The position numbers were made by a program, and so were the translations under genes. From Anaerolineae bacterium (GTDB lineage Bacteria > Chloroflexota > Anaerolineae > UBA4142 > SHND01), in assembly GCA_021463195.1 (NCBI GenBank), contig JAJTXZ010000011.1, positions 20,557 to 84,556 of the forward strand: 64,000 bases of DNA. The letters run 5' to 3'. Each line of letters starts with the position of its first letter. Within the stretch, counting starts at the first letter, position 1. This document shows, piece after piece, positions 25,832 through 35,409 of this stretch. Under the pieces are notes generated by a model, which was given only the letters and a program-made list of their open reading frames with translations, did no database searches and was not told the DNA's origin.

Positions 25832-28198
25832 ATGATGCGTTTACTCGCCTGGCTCATCCGCCAACTCGGACCACGTTATGGTTTTTCGCCGCTCGTCGCC
25901 GAATATCTGGCGCGCGCGGACGCGCTCGGCAAGACCGCGCAAATTCCGGACACCTTACTCCCGCTCGCCGCGCGCTTGTGGACGCGCGGCTGGTTCAATC
26001 GCAATTTTTTTGATTCGCATCGCGACTGGATTCTACCGTACTGGGCGACGCGTCAATTTGACCCGACCGACCGCGGCTTTGTCGCGCACGCGTTGCAGCC
26101 CACCATCCTTGACACCGCGTACCGTAATTGGACGACGGTTGGCAATCCCGACGCCATTCCCGAAGCGATTGTGGACCCGCGCGGCTTGGTGACGCCGCAA
26201 CCGAATGGCGACGGTTGGTCGCTCGACGCGTGGCTGCGCGCGGACGCTGAAATATTTTTCCCTTCGCGTCTCGACGAAAAAGATATCGCGCAAAATTTAT
26301 TTGAAAATTTGCCGTTGGTTCAAACACAGTACGAACCCGCGCGCTTGCGCGTGAATCAAGAAACCTTTGCCCTGCGCGCGGACGACCAAAGCAGTTGGCT
26401 CGTCGCCGCATACACGATTGAAAATCCGCGCGACGATGCGCGCCAAGCAACGCTCTATCTTGCGCTCCGTCCGTTCAATCCCGAAGGCGCGGCGTTGGTG
26501 GGACAACTCGAATGGCGCGCGTCGCAAGCGGCGCATGAATTGTGGGTCAACGCCGAGCTCGCCGCCATCTTCCCCCCCCCCCACGCCGTCGCGTCTTCCG
26601 ATACCTCCGGCGGCGATGTCGCGTCTCAACTCGACGCGTTGAACGGCGCGACCGCAAGCCAAGACGCCGCCGGACTCGCCACCACCCTCGCCGCGTATCC
26701 TTTGGCGCTGCCACCGCATTCGCGTCAAACCATCAGCGTCGCCTTGCCCATGTCGCGCACGCGCGCCGCCAACGCGCAAGCCGCGCAGTGGACCAAACCC
26801 GCTGCGCTGCCAAACCTCAAACGCGATTTCAGCGCGGCATGGCGCAAATTACTCGCGTCCGGCATGAATATTCGCGTGCCTGACGATGCCATTCAGAACG
26901 CGTTCGATGCCAATAAAGCGTATTTGTTATTATTTCACGATGGCGCCTCGATCACGGCGGGACCCTTTTTGTATCACGAGTTTTGGTTTCGCGATGCCGC
27001 CTATATGTTGAACGCTTTATCGCAGCTCGGTTTTCACGCGCAGGTCAAACAAGTTCTAGAAACGTATCCGCGTTATATACGCAAAGACGGTTACATGCTC
27101 GCGCAAGACGGTGAATGGGACGCGAATGGACAGGCGCTGTGGACGCTCGAACAGCACACGCGCCTGTCGGGCGATTTTGAATTATTGCACAACCAATACT
27201 GGCACGTGTTGAACGCCGCGCATTGGATTGACGCGACGCGTCAGAAAACTAAACGTCGCGACACGCGCGTTCCCGAGCACGGTTTGCTGCCCGCCGGCAT
27301 GAGCGCGGAACATCTCGGTCCGAACGATTTTTATTTTTGGGATGATTGGTGGGGGCTCGCCGGACTGCGCGCCGCCATCTTTGCCGCGCAAACCTTCAAC
27401 AGTCCCGCCGATGCGGAAAAATTGCAAGCGGCGTATGACGCGTTTTCGCAAGACCTTGACGCCGCGCTGGAAAACGCCGCGCGGAAAAATAACGCGCGTT
27501 GGATGCCCGCCTCGCCGTATCGCGGCGCCGACAGCGCGATGGTATCCAATATCGCCGCGTCGTATCCGCTGCAACTTGTCGCGCCCGACGACGCGCGCGT
27601 CGTGGCGACCCTCGAAGCGTTAGAACGCGAGGCGTTTGTGGATGGCGCGTTCTTTCATCACGTCGGCTTTGGCGGTTTCGGCACGTATCTCGCGCTGCAT
27701 CTCGCGGGCGCGGAAATTTTTCAACGCCGCGCGCGCGCGTGGCAAGCCATGCGCTTTTTGCTCAAGCACGCGTCGCCGACATGGACATGGGCGGAAGCGA
27801 TTCATCCCAGCACGCGACGCGGCGGACACGGCGACGGACATCACGGCTGGATGGCGGCAGACCTCATTAGTTTCATCCGCAACGCGTTATTGTTTGAAGA
27901 GGGCGACCATCTTGTCCTCACCCCCGCGCTGCCCGACGAATGGATTTTTGAAACGGCGCGCATCCAAGTCGAGCGCGCCGCGACCTATTTCGGCGAAGTG
28001 AATTTCACGCTCGCCTTTGGCGACCACAGCGCTACGCTCGTCCTCGACGGCAAATGGCGCGAACCACCCGCGTATATCGAATGGAATCTGCCGATGAACA
28101 TAAAAGACGCGGGCGGCAACCAAGCGGGCGTCGAACTTGTGGCTGCGCAACGCATAAAATTTCCCGCCGCCGTTTCGCGCGTGGTAGCGACCTTTTGA
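25832..28198 (+). CDS. Six-hairpin (alpha/alpha barrel) glycoside hydrolase
   Basis: Cytoplasmic protein of 788 aa. An N-terminal beta-sandwich-like region (about residues 1-330) is followed by an alpha/alpha-toroid domain typical of GH15/GH63/GH100-like enzymes and glycogen debranching proteins: HEFWFRDAAYMLNALSQLGF, QDGEWDANGQALWTLEQHTRL, FYFWDDWWGLAGLRAAIFAA and SPTWTWAEAIHPSTRRGGHGDG. The Asp of FRDA and the Glu of WAEA are candidate catalytic acids. Its TGA stop overlaps the ATG of the GH2 gene (TGATG), so the two are coupled and probably act on one glycan. A C10 run at 26572-26581 encodes part of PPPPH in frame. Confidence 0.8.
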   Translation: MMRLLAWLIRQLGPRYGFSPLVAEYLARADALGKTAQIPDTLLPLAARLWTRGWFNRNFFDSHRDWILPYWATRQFDPTDRGFVAHALQPTILDTAYRNWTTVGNPDAIPEAIVDPRGLVTPQPNGDGWSLDAWLRADAEIFFPSRLDEKDIAQNLFENLPLVQTQYEPARLRVNQETFALRADDQSSWLVAAYTIENPRDDARQATLYLALRPFNPEGAALVGQLEWRASQAAHELWVNAELAAIFPPPHAVASSDTSGGDVASQLDALNGATASQDAAGLATTLAAYPLALPPHSRQTISVALPMSRTRAANAQAAQWTKPAALPNLKRDFSAAWRKLLASGMNIRVPDDAIQNAFDANKAYLLLFHDGASITAGPFLYHEFWFRDAAYMLNALSQLGFHAQVKQVLETYPRYIRKDGYMLAQDGEWDANGQALWTLEQHTRLSGDFELLHNQYWHVLNAAHWIDATRQKTKRRDTRVPEHGLLPAGMSAEHLGPNDFYFWDDWWGLAGLRAAIFAAQTFNSPADAEKLQAAYDAFSQDLDAALENAARKNNARWMPASPYRGADSAMVSNIAASYPLQLVAPDDARVVATLEALEREAFVDGAFFHHVGFGGFGTYLALHLAGAEIFQRRARAWQAMRFLLKHASPTWTWAEAIHPSTRRGGHGDGHHGWMAADLISFIRNALLFEEGDHLVLTPALPDEWIFETARIQVERAATYFGEVNFTLAFGDHSATLVLDGKWREPPAYIEWNLPMNIKDAGGNQAGVELVAAQRIKFPAAVSRVVATF

Positions 28199-30480
28199 TG
28201 CGCGAAATTATTTCCCTCAACGATTCGCAATGGTTCATCGGCGCGGTGGCGCCTCAAGCATTTCCCGCGTCGAATGATTTTGCGCGCGTTCAAGAATGGC
28301 TGCCCGCGACTGTCCCCGGCGATGCGCGCCTCGCTTTATTCAACGCGCGCAAAATCTCCGACCCGTTCCTCGAACGCAATAACGACGCGAGCCAATGGGT
28401 GGATGAATACGATTGGTGGTATCGCCGCGAAATTTCGCTCAACCTTAAAGAAAGCGCGCGCGCGTTTTTATTATTCAACGGCATTGATTATCAATGCGCC
28501 GTCTATTGGGACGATACATTGCTCGGAACGCACGTCGGCATGTTTTCGCGCCAAACATATGAAATCCCACGCGCGCTATTGCAAAAGCAAACGCATCGCC
28601 TCGCCGTGCGCGTCTCGGGCGGCAATCAACTGCCGCGCTTGAAATTAAATTTCGCGGAACGCGCGTGGCAAAGTTTTTCGAGCCGCGTTTTGCCGCATCC
28701 GCCTCAGTCACGCGATTTTCCCGACCGCTATGCGACGCTTAAATGTCAAATGGCATACGGTTGGGATTTCGCGCCGCGCCTCTTGGCTTGCGGCATTTGG
28801 GACGAGGCGTTTCTAATACAAACGCGCGAGGTGTTTCTCCGCGATGTTTGGACGCAAGGCGCGCCGGACGGATGCGTGCGCGTGACTTTGGATTTGGATA
28901 CCACGCGCGCGTGTATTGCACGCGCGCAATTCATCATCGCGCCCAAAAATTTTGACGCGCCCGCGCAAGAATTTGAATTTCCATTCCAACTGGAAGCGCG
29001 CGGCGCGCAAACATTTTCATTTCAACTTGAAAACCCGCGCGCGTGGAATCCGTGGGACCGCGGCGAACCGAATTTGTATGCGCTCACAACGCGCGTATTT
29101 TCAGCAGATGAAATTTGCGACACGCACGAAACAACCTTCGGCTTGCGCGCCATCGAACTCGCGCCCAATCCAAACGCGCCAAGAGATTCCGCGCCGTGGA
29201 CCTTTGTCATAAACGGGCAGCCCGAATTTATTCGCGGCGCGAATTGGGTGCCCGCCGACGCGATTCCCGCGCGCGTGACGCGTGACGATTATGCCGCGTT
29301 GTTGCAACTTGCGCGCGATGCGAACATCAATTTACTGCGCGTGTGGGGCGGCGGCTTGAAAGAAAAACGCGCGTTTTACGATTTGTGCGATGAAATGGGC
29401 ATTTTGGTCTGGCAAGAATTTCCATTCAGCGGCGCGGGCATTGATTATTTCCCACACGACGCAGCGCACTTGGAACTTGTGACGCAAGAAGCGCGCGCGA
29501 TCGTCCAAACGCTGCGAAATCATCCGTCTATCGCCCTGTGGTGCGGCGGCAATGAATTTATCCCGCGTCTCAATCGGCATGTCACAAAGATTCTGCGTGA
29601 AACTGTGACGCGCTGCGATGGAACGCGTCCCTTTAAAACCGCGTCACCCTCGCGCGATGAATCGCACAACTGGCGCGTATGGCACGGTTATGCCAACACG
29701 CGCGCGTATACGCAAGATGACGCGTTATTTTTCGGCGAGTTTGGTTTGCAAGCCGCGCCCAATCTCGAGACGCTCGCGCGTTTTTTGCCCGACGCGGCAA
29801 TGTATCCGCCCAACGCGCAGTGGACATATCACAACGCGGAAATTGAAAAATTATGGCGTTACGCGCGCCCCCTCCTTTCCACTCGAACGCGGCAAGCAAG
29901 CGCGTCGCAAGAAATCTCCCTATCCGAATTTATTGACGCGTCGCAAGAAGCGCAGCTGCGCGGTTTGCAAAACGCCATCGAATACGCGCGGCGCAATAAA
30001 CCGCGCGTCGCGGGCTGCGCGTTCTGGCAATTCAACGAACCGTGGTATTCGATTTGCTGGAGCGTCGTTGATTACGCGCGCGTTCCCAAACGGGCTTATC
30101 ATAAAATCAAAGAGCTGTATAATCCCGTTCTCGTATCATTCGCGTTTCCGCGCCGTCCGTATCGCGCGGGCGAAATCGTGCGCGGCGAAATTTGGCTGAT
30201 CAATGACGCGCTGCGTCAAATTCAAGGCATCCTATCGGTTTGGCACAATGACGCGCTGACGTTAGAGCAAGCCGTCGTCTTGGAAGCGAATCAAGCGCGC
30301 GCGTGGCGCGCGTTGGCGGTGACGCTCGCGCACGGAGCCAACATGCTGCGCTTTGAATTGCGCGGCGCCGCTATTCACTCGACCAACGAGTACGATTTGA
30401 ATTATTGCGACATGGGCGAAATCAATCCGCGTCACGCGATTCTGGCGACAGTCGCCGCGTGGCTCAGAACAAATGAATAG
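28198..30480 (+). CDS. Beta-mannosidase-like GH2 glycosidase
   Basis: Protein of 760 aa with GH2 architecture: an N-terminal jelly-roll (WWYRREISLNLKE, FNGIDYQCAVYWDDTLLGTHVGMF), an immunoglobulin-like domain, and a TIM barrel with INLLRVWGGGLKEKRAFYDLCDE. The acid/base Glu is in WCGGNEF and the nucleophile Glu in FFGEFGLQ. The WGGG and QEFPF motifs are typical of beta-mannosidases and distinguish them from galactosidases. There is no signal peptide, so it should act on imported oligosaccharides. The start at 28198 overlaps the upstream stop; the longer frame from 28054 only covers the preceding gene. An epimerase gene follows 11 bp downstream. Confidence 0.88.
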   Translation: MREIISLNDSQWFIGAVAPQAFPASNDFARVQEWLPATVPGDARLALFNARKISDPFLERNNDASQWVDEYDWWYRREISLNLKESARAFLLFNGIDYQCAVYWDDTLLGTHVGMFSRQTYEIPRALLQKQTHRLAVRVSGGNQLPRLKLNFAERAWQSFSSRVLPHPPQSRDFPDRYATLKCQMAYGWDFAPRLLACGIWDEAFLIQTREVFLRDVWTQGAPDGCVRVTLDLDTTRACIARAQFIIAPKNFDAPAQEFEFPFQLEARGAQTFSFQLENPRAWNPWDRGEPNLYALTTRVFSADEICDTHETTFGLRAIELAPNPNAPRDSAPWTFVINGQPEFIRGANWVPADAIPARVTRDDYAALLQLARDANINLLRVWGGGLKEKRAFYDLCDEMGILVWQEFPFSGAGIDYFPHDAAHLELVTQEARAIVQTLRNHPSIALWCGGNEFIPRLNRHVTKILRETVTRCDGTRPFKTASPSRDESHNWRVWHGYANTRAYTQDDALFFGEFGLQAAPNLETLARFLPDAAMYPPNAQWTYHNAEIEKLWRYARPLLSTRTRQASASQEISLSEFIDASQEAQLRGLQNAIEYARRNKPRVAGCAFWQFNEPWYSICWSVVDYARVPKRAYHKIKELYNPVLVSFAFPRRPYRAGEIVRGEIWLINDALRQIQGILSVWHNDALTLEQAVVLEANQARAWRALAVTLAHGANMLRFELRGAAIHSTNEYDLNYCDMGEINPRHAILATVAAWLRTNE

Positions 30481-30491
30481 GAGCAAAACGA

Positions 30492-31412
30492 ATGCGTATT
30501 CTTGTCACCGGCGGCGCCGGTTTCATCGGTTCCAACATCGCAGACGCGTTCCTCACGCAGGGACATGAGGTCGCCGTTCTGGATGACTTGTCAACAGGCA
30601 AGCGGGAAAATCTCAATCCGCGCGCGAAATTTTTTCAGGCGGACATTTGCGATAACGACGCGCTCGCGCGCGCGCTGGATGAATTTCAACCCGAAATTAT
30701 TTCGCATCAAGCCGCCAAAGCCGACGTGCGCGAATCATTGGCAAAACCACAGTTGTACGCGCAAGTGAATATTATCGGCTCGCTGAATCTTTTGGAAAAC
30801 GCGCGGCGCGTCGGCGTGAAAAAAATTATTTACGCGGGCACCGGCGGCGCCACATACGGCGAACCCGAAAATCTGCCCGTGCGCGAAGACCATCCCATCA
30901 ATCCGCTCGACCCGTACGGCGCGAGCAAACATCACGTCGAACATTATCTGTTTTTGTACAATTACAATTACGGTTTGAAATACACCGTGCTGCGTTATCC
31001 CAACGTATATGGACCGCGTCAAAATCCGTTCGGCGAAGCGGGCGTCATCGCGATTTTCACCTACAAAATGTTAAATGGCGAAACGCCCACCATCAACGGC
31101 AAAGGCGACCGCGAACGCGACTTTTGCTACGTCGGCGATGTGGCACAGGCGAATGTGTTGACGCTCGAACAAGGCGATAATCAAATTTACAATATCGGCG
31201 CGGGTATCGGCGTCAACATCAACACCGTGTACGCGCTTTTGCAAGAGGCAACCCATTTCAACCAACCGGCGAATCACGGGCCCGAAAAACCCGGCGAAGT
31301 GTACAAGATTTATCTCGACGCTTCAAAGGCGCAACGCGAATTGGGCTGGCAAGCGACAGTGCCGCTCGCCGAAGGGATTCACCGCACCGTCGCATCGCTA
31401 CGCGCGCGTTAA
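30492..31412 (+). CDS. UDP-glucose 4-epimerase-like NAD-dependent epimerase
   Basis: Extended SDR of 306 aa. Rossmann motif GGAGFIG at residues 7-13, NAD loop DDLSTGKREN (31-40), catalytic YGASK at 142-146, and RYPNVYGPRQ further on, as in UDP-glucose/UDP-GlcNAc 4-epimerases. It probably interconverts UDP-sugars used by the glycosyltransferase encoded just downstream. It follows the GH2 gene by 11 bp with GGAG nine bases before the ATG. Confidence 0.9.
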   Translation: MRILVTGGAGFIGSNIADAFLTQGHEVAVLDDLSTGKRENLNPRAKFFQADICDNDALARALDEFQPEIISHQAAKADVRESLAKPQLYAQVNIIGSLNLLENARRVGVKKIIYAGTGGATYGEPENLPVREDHPINPLDPYGASKHHVEHYLFLYNYNYGLKYTVLRYPNVYGPRQNPFGEAGVIAIFTYKMLNGETPTINGKGDRERDFCYVGDVAQANVLTLEQGDNQIYNIGAGIGVNINTVYALLQEATHFNQPANHGPEKPGEVYKIYLDASKAQRELGWQATVPLAEGIHRTVASLRAR

Positions 31413-31421
31413 TTTTCAGCC

Positions 31422-31474
31422 CCGCAGGGTTTTTGCAAAGTCGCAAGCGGAGCGGATGTCCAAAAACCCTGCGG
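31422..31474. repeat. Palindromic repeat, CCGCAGGGTTTTTG arms
   Basis: Perfect 14-bp arms (31422-31435 and 31461-31474) separated by 25 bp, in the 72-bp gap between the epimerase and glycosyltransferase genes. The GGGTTTTTG inner edge resembles the other GTTTTYG-core palindromes. It may end transcription from the sugar-hydrolase operon. Confidence 0.75.
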
Positions 31475-31484
31475 AGTTTGCCCC

Positions 31485-32597
31485 ATGCGCGTTGCTCTCA
31501 ACGGTTTATTTTTACGCGAACCCGCGACTGGCACGGGCCAATATCTACGCGAACTCGTGACGGCGCTGCGCGCGCTAACGCCAGAGGATGAATTCACATT
31601 CATCGCGCCGCGCGCGCAAGCTGACGCGCCCGCGTCCGTTCGCGTCGCGCCCACGCGCGCGCGACGCGAAAATTTAGCCAAACTCGAATTTGAACAATGG
31701 ACGTTCCCGCGCGCCGCGCGTAAAAATCATTTCGACCTCGCGCATGTGCCGCACTGGGGCGCGCCGCTCTTTGCAAAAATCCCGACGGTCGTCACTATTC
31801 ACGATTTGATTCCGCTCACGCTGCCCGTATATCGCGGTTCGACGCGCGTGCGGTTGTACACAAAACTCGTGTCGGCTGCCGCGCAACGCGCGCGCGCCAT
31901 CTTGGCGGATTCAGAAGCCAGCGCGCGCGATATTGAAAAACATTTGCGCCTCCCGCGCGCAAAAATTCATGTGGTCTATCTCGCCGCGCATTCGCGTTTT
32001 CACGCCGCTATTCCATCGGCGGACTTGGAACGCGTGCGCGCAAAATACGCGCTGCCTGAACAATTCGTTTTGTATCTCGGCGGCTTTGATGCGCGGAAAA
32101 ATGTCGCGCGAATCATTAAAGCGTTTTCGGAATTAGAGTTTGGAGCATGGCGGCTCGTGTTGGCGGGAAAATTGCCGAATCAAGATTCCGCTTTCTTTCC
32201 CGACCCGCGCCGTATCGCTTTGGAAAACAAAATCGCGGACCGCGTCGCGTTTCCCGGTTTTATTGACGAAGCGGACAAGCCCGCGTTGTATGCGCTCGCG
32301 CGCGTATTTTTGTACGCGTCGCAATATGAAGGTTTCGGTTTGCCGCCGTTGGAAGCGTTGGCGTGCGGCACGCCGGTCATTTGCGCGGATACGTCGTCTC
32401 TGCCCGAAGTGGTCGGCGACGCGGGCATTTTGGTATCGCCGCATGAGACGAACGATTGGACAGCTGCGCTGACGCAGTTGCTAACCGATACGGCGCGTCG
32501 GAACGAATTGCGCGCGCGCGGTCTCGCGCAAGCGCAAAAATTTTCGTGGGAACGCGCGGCGCGTGAAACGCTGGCAGTTTATCGCGCTGTTGTATAA
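31485..32597 (+). CDS. Glycosyltransferase, family 4 type
   Basis: GT-B fold glycosyltransferase of 370 aa. The C-terminal donor-binding signature EGFGLPPLEALACGTPVICA is intact (about residues 285-304), followed by SLPEVVGDAG; the N-terminal half has the usual TIHDLIPLT segment and ADSEASARDIEKHL. It should transfer a sugar from a nucleotide donor to a membrane or cell-surface glycan; acceptor and donor are unknown. It follows the epimerase gene after a palindromic repeat. Confidence 0.9.
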   Translation: MRVALNGLFLREPATGTGQYLRELVTALRALTPEDEFTFIAPRAQADAPASVRVAPTRARRENLAKLEFEQWTFPRAARKNHFDLAHVPHWGAPLFAKIPTVVTIHDLIPLTLPVYRGSTRVRLYTKLVSAAAQRARAILADSEASARDIEKHLRLPRAKIHVVYLAAHSRFHAAIPSADLERVRAKYALPEQFVLYLGGFDARKNVARIIKAFSELEFGAWRLVLAGKLPNQDSAFFPDPRRIALENKIADRVAFPGFIDEADKPALYALARVFLYASQYEGFGLPPLEALACGTPVICADTSSLPEVVGDAGILVSPHETNDWTAALTQLLTDTARRNELRARGLAQAQKFSWERAARETLAVYRAVV

Positions 32598-32614
32598 TCG
32601 CTGTGAGGTGAAAA

Positions 32615-33100
32615 ATGAATTTCTTGGAAAAAGTGCGACGCAATCACGGCATTGAACACGCGACCGTGCATGTCATGTCAGAATCGGATCCAAATCTGTC
32701 GGTGATCGGGCGCGCGGATGGTGACGGTTTTGCCATTATCGGCGATGTGAATCCTGAAATGTTGGCGAGCGCGGCGCAAGAAGCGTTGCGGCGAATGCAG
32801 CGCGGTCAAGGCGATTTGGCGGTGCATCCGCGCTGTGGCACGATGTTGGTGACGATGGGCGCCATGACCGCGCTCGCCGCGTTTCTCGCGCTGGGGCGCC
32901 GACCCAAATTATCGCGTTTGCCTGACGCAATACTCGCGACGACGCTTGCCGCGTTTTTGGCGCAACCCGCGGGCTTGGCGCTGCAAAAACACATCACGAC
33001 TTCGCCCGACGCGCAGAACGCGCGTTTTGTCGGCGTCGCGCGCAAACATTTCGCGGGCATTGATTTTTGGCATGTGGATATCGCCTGGGACGGCGCATAA
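32615..33100 (+). CDS. DUF6391-type membrane protein
   Basis: Small protein of 161 aa. The N-terminal segment NHGIEHATVHVMSE is followed by a soluble part and a hydrophobic segment (about 75-125: GTMLVTMGAMTALAAFLALG, then ILATTLAAFLAQPAGLAL), so it should sit in the cytoplasmic membrane. This matches the DUF6391 pattern as recalled; function unknown. It starts 17 bp after the glycosyltransferase gene, with holA 14 bp further on. Confidence 0.72.
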   Translation: MNFLEKVRRNHGIEHATVHVMSESDPNLSVIGRADGDGFAIIGDVNPEMLASAAQEALRRMQRGQGDLAVHPRCGTMLVTMGAMTALAAFLALGRRPKLSRLPDAILATTLAAFLAQPAGLALQKHITTSPDAQNARFVGVARKHFAGIDFWHVDIAWDGA

Positions 33101-33114
33101 CAAACCTACGCAAG

Positions 33115-34134
33115 ATGCTCTTTATTTTTCACGGCGAAGATGATTTCACGCGCGCGGAGGCGTTGAAAAAGTTGCGCGCGGAAATGGGCGACCCGCAGTT
33201 TGCGGAATTGAATACGACGACGCTGGACGGCAAGAATTTGCAATTCAGCGAACTGCGCCATCACACCGACGCGATTCCGTTTCTCTCGGACAAGCGTTTG
33301 GCGCTTGTCGAAGGAATGCTCGCGCGCCTTGACCCGCGCCGCAAAAATGAGGACGGCGCAAGCGATGGCGACGGTGAAGGCGAACCGGAAGCCAATGCGG
33401 ATTTAAAACAACAGTTGTTGGATTATTTGCCGAATCTGCCGCCGACGACGCAGTTAGTCTTTGTCGAAAATAAAAAACTGCATGCCAACAATGCGATCTT
33501 GAAATTCGCGGAAAAAGATAAAAAGAACGCGCGCGTCAAATTGTTTGCCGCGCCCGACCCGAAGGAATTGCCCGATTGGGTGGTTGACCATGTAGAGAAA
33601 AAAGGCGGCGCGATTGATTTTGGCGCGGCGAACGATTTGGCGATTTTTATTGGCGCGGATTTGCGCGCGCTCGACAGCGAAATTGAAAAATTGATTTTGT
33701 ACTGCAATGGCAGACCGATTCGCCGCGAAGACGCGCGCGCGATGGTCGCCCCCGCGCAAGAGCAGAGCATTTTTGAATTGGTGGACGCGGTGGGACAAAA
33801 ACGCACTCAACGCGCGCTCGAATTATTGCGCGAGCAGCTGCGGCACAATGCGAACGAGTTTTATTTGTTGAGCATGATTACGCGCCAGTTTCGCCTGCTC
33901 TTGCAAGTGCGCGACTTGATGACGCGCGGCATGAACGCAGACGCCATTCAAAAACAATTGGGCTTGCATCCGTTCGTCGCCAAAAAAATGTCGGAGCAAG
34001 CGCGCGCTTATTCGGTGGAGCAATTGGAAAATATCATGCGGCAACTGCTCGAAGTGGATGTGAATTTGAAAACGAGCAAACTCGAACCGACCCTCGCGCT
34101 GGATTTGTTGGTAGTGGATTTGACGCGGCAGTAG
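33115..34134 (+). CDS. holA: DNA polymerase III subunit delta
   Basis: Clamp-loader subunit of 339 aa, which opens the sliding clamp during replication. The N-terminus MLFIFHGEDDFTRAEALKKL and segments TQLVFVENKKLHANNAILKF, GADLRALDSEIEKLILYCNG and NEFYLLSMITRQFRLLLQVRDL fit the delta family. ATG at 33115 is chosen because the longer frame (33067) runs into the upstream gene. It ends at a bidirectional terminator facing the FtsK-like gene. Confidence 0.88.
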   Translation: MLFIFHGEDDFTRAEALKKLRAEMGDPQFAELNTTTLDGKNLQFSELRHHTDAIPFLSDKRLALVEGMLARLDPRRKNEDGASDGDGEGEPEANADLKQQLLDYLPNLPPTTQLVFVENKKLHANNAILKFAEKDKKNARVKLFAAPDPKELPDWVVDHVEKKGGAIDFGAANDLAIFIGADLRALDSEIEKLILYCNGRPIRREDARAMVAPAQEQSIFELVDAVGQKRTQRALELLREQLRHNANEFYLLSMITRQFRLLLQVRDLMTRGMNADAIQKQLGLHPFVAKKMSEQARAYSVEQLENIMRQLLEVDVNLKTSKLEPTLALDLLVVDLTRQ

Positions 34135-34180
34135 AGATTCCGCGCTCTGTTCGGAATGACCGATTGGTTTTGGAAAATAA

Positions 34181-34214
34181 AAAACTGTGATGCAATAAGC
34201 GTCACAGTTTTTTT
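34181..34214. terminator. Bidirectional terminator between holA and the FtsK-like gene
   Basis: AAAACTGTGA and TCACAGTTTT (10-bp perfect stem, 11-base loop) with Ts on the right and As on the left, between convergent genes. Confidence 0.85.
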
Positions 34215-34251
34215 GTTTCATGCGCGGTTGTGGGCGTCCGCGCACGTGGGA

Positions 34252-35328
34252 TCATGTCCAATCGTATGCCGCGCGCGGCGCTTGAATGCTGCGCGATTGT
34301 CCGCCGCTGACGCGCGCGCGAAACGCGTCGTATTCGCCCGGCAGCAGCTGCGCGATTTGCACGCGAATTTTTTCGCCGTTCGCAATCAAAAGAAAATCGC
34401 CGCGCCCCGCGAGTTTTTCCGCGCCGCTTTGCGCGACCCCCGACGCGACCAATGCCTCATTCGCGCTGGTCACCTTGCCGACGAGCCGCACCGGAAAATT
34501 CGCTTTGACCAAACTGCCCAACACCGCCGCAGTGGGTTTTTGCGTGCAAGCAATCACCGAAATTCCTGCGCTGCGCCCGCGCTGCGCAAGGCGCGTCAAA
34601 TAGTCTTCCGCCTCATCGCCGCCTTGCATCAACAAATCCGCGAGCTCGTCAATCAGCAGCACAATGCGCGGGCGCGTAATCAGTTGCTGCTGACGACGCG
34701 TCATTTCCTCGACAAGCCATTCCAAATTCGCCAACGCGTCCTCGACATTTTTGATGATGGGACACAAGAGATGCGAAATATGTTCAAAGACGCGAAACTC
34801 GCTCGCTTTGGGGTCAACGATGATGATTTGCACATCGCGGGCGCGTTGAAACAGCATCAACGACGCGAGCATTGTGCGCGCGGCTTGGCTTTTGCCCGAA
34901 CCGGTGGTGCCTGCAATCAACACGTGCGCGACATCGGGCGCAGAAACGCGCAAGAGCAGCGGCATTCCATCTGCCGCCATGCCCAAAAGTGTGGTGCCTG
35001 CAATGGACAATGCCTGCGCCATCGCCGCGTCTTTTTGCACTTGCTGTACGAGTTCGAGCAAACGCAACGGCTGAACATCCTCACGCGGAATTTCGATATT
35101 GATTTGTCCGTTAGCGCGGGAAATGCGCGCGGCGGGCGCGTTGAGCGCGAGCGCGATTTCTTCGGAAAGATTTTCGAGTTTGGAAACTTTGGTGGTCGCA
35201 GAGGGCGAAACGTGAAATTGAATGGTGCGCGGCGTCACACGTCCGCCCGTCACTTTGGCGGGGGCTTTGTGCGTCGCCAGCACATATTCAATCTTGTCGG
35301 CTTGTTGATGCAATCGCTGCCTGTTCAT
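34252..35328 (-). CDS. FtsK/SpoIIIE-type DNA translocase, SOS-controlled
   Basis: P-loop motor of 358 aa lacking the FtsK membrane region. Walker A GTTGSGKSQAART is near residue 170, Walker B RIVLLIDELADLL near 245, then RGRSAGISVIACTQKPTAAVLGSLVKANFP as in FtsK/SpoIIIE. The first 130 residues resemble the alpha/beta domain preceding the motor (HKAPAKVTGGRVTPRTIQFHV). No clear gamma domain for KOPS binding is seen. ATG at 35328 is supported by GAGG upstream; a start at 35391 would place the promoter inside the gene. Its promoter carries two perfect LexA boxes, so it should be induced by DNA damage, probably to move or clear DNA. Confidence 0.88.
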   Translation of the reverse strand: MNRQRLHQQADKIEYVLATHKAPAKVTGGRVTPRTIQFHVSPSATTKVSKLENLSEEIALALNAPAARISRANGQINIEIPREDVQPLRLLELVQQVQKDAAMAQALSIAGTTLLGMAADGMPLLLRVSAPDVAHVLIAGTTGSGKSQAARTMLASLMLFQRARDVQIIIVDPKASEFRVFEHISHLLCPIIKNVEDALANLEWLVEEMTRRQQQLITRPRIVLLIDELADLLMQGGDEAEDYLTRLAQRGRSAGISVIACTQKPTAAVLGSLVKANFPVRLVGKVTSANEALVASGVAQSGAEKLAGRGDFLLIANGEKIRVQIAQLLPGEYDAFRARVSGGQSRSIQAPRAAYDWT

Positions 35329-35347
35329 ACGCGCCTCGAATTGAACC

Positions 35348-35391
35348 AGAACACTTGTTCTGATTATATCGAACATTTGTTCGCATGTCAA
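35348..35391 (-). promoter_or_regulatory. SOS promoter with two LexA boxes (FtsK-like gene)
   Basis: Minus-strand TTGACA (35391-35386), 17-bp spacer, TATAAT (35368-35363): both hexamers are perfect. LexA box 1, CGAACAAATGTTCG (35370-35383), fills the spacer; box 2, AGAACAAGTGTTCT (35348-35361), lies directly after the -10. Both match GAACN4GTTC exactly. Same design as the lexA promoter at 38969-39017. Confidence 0.92.
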
Positions 35392-35409
35392 GCGGCGCGA
35401 ACTTTAAAA

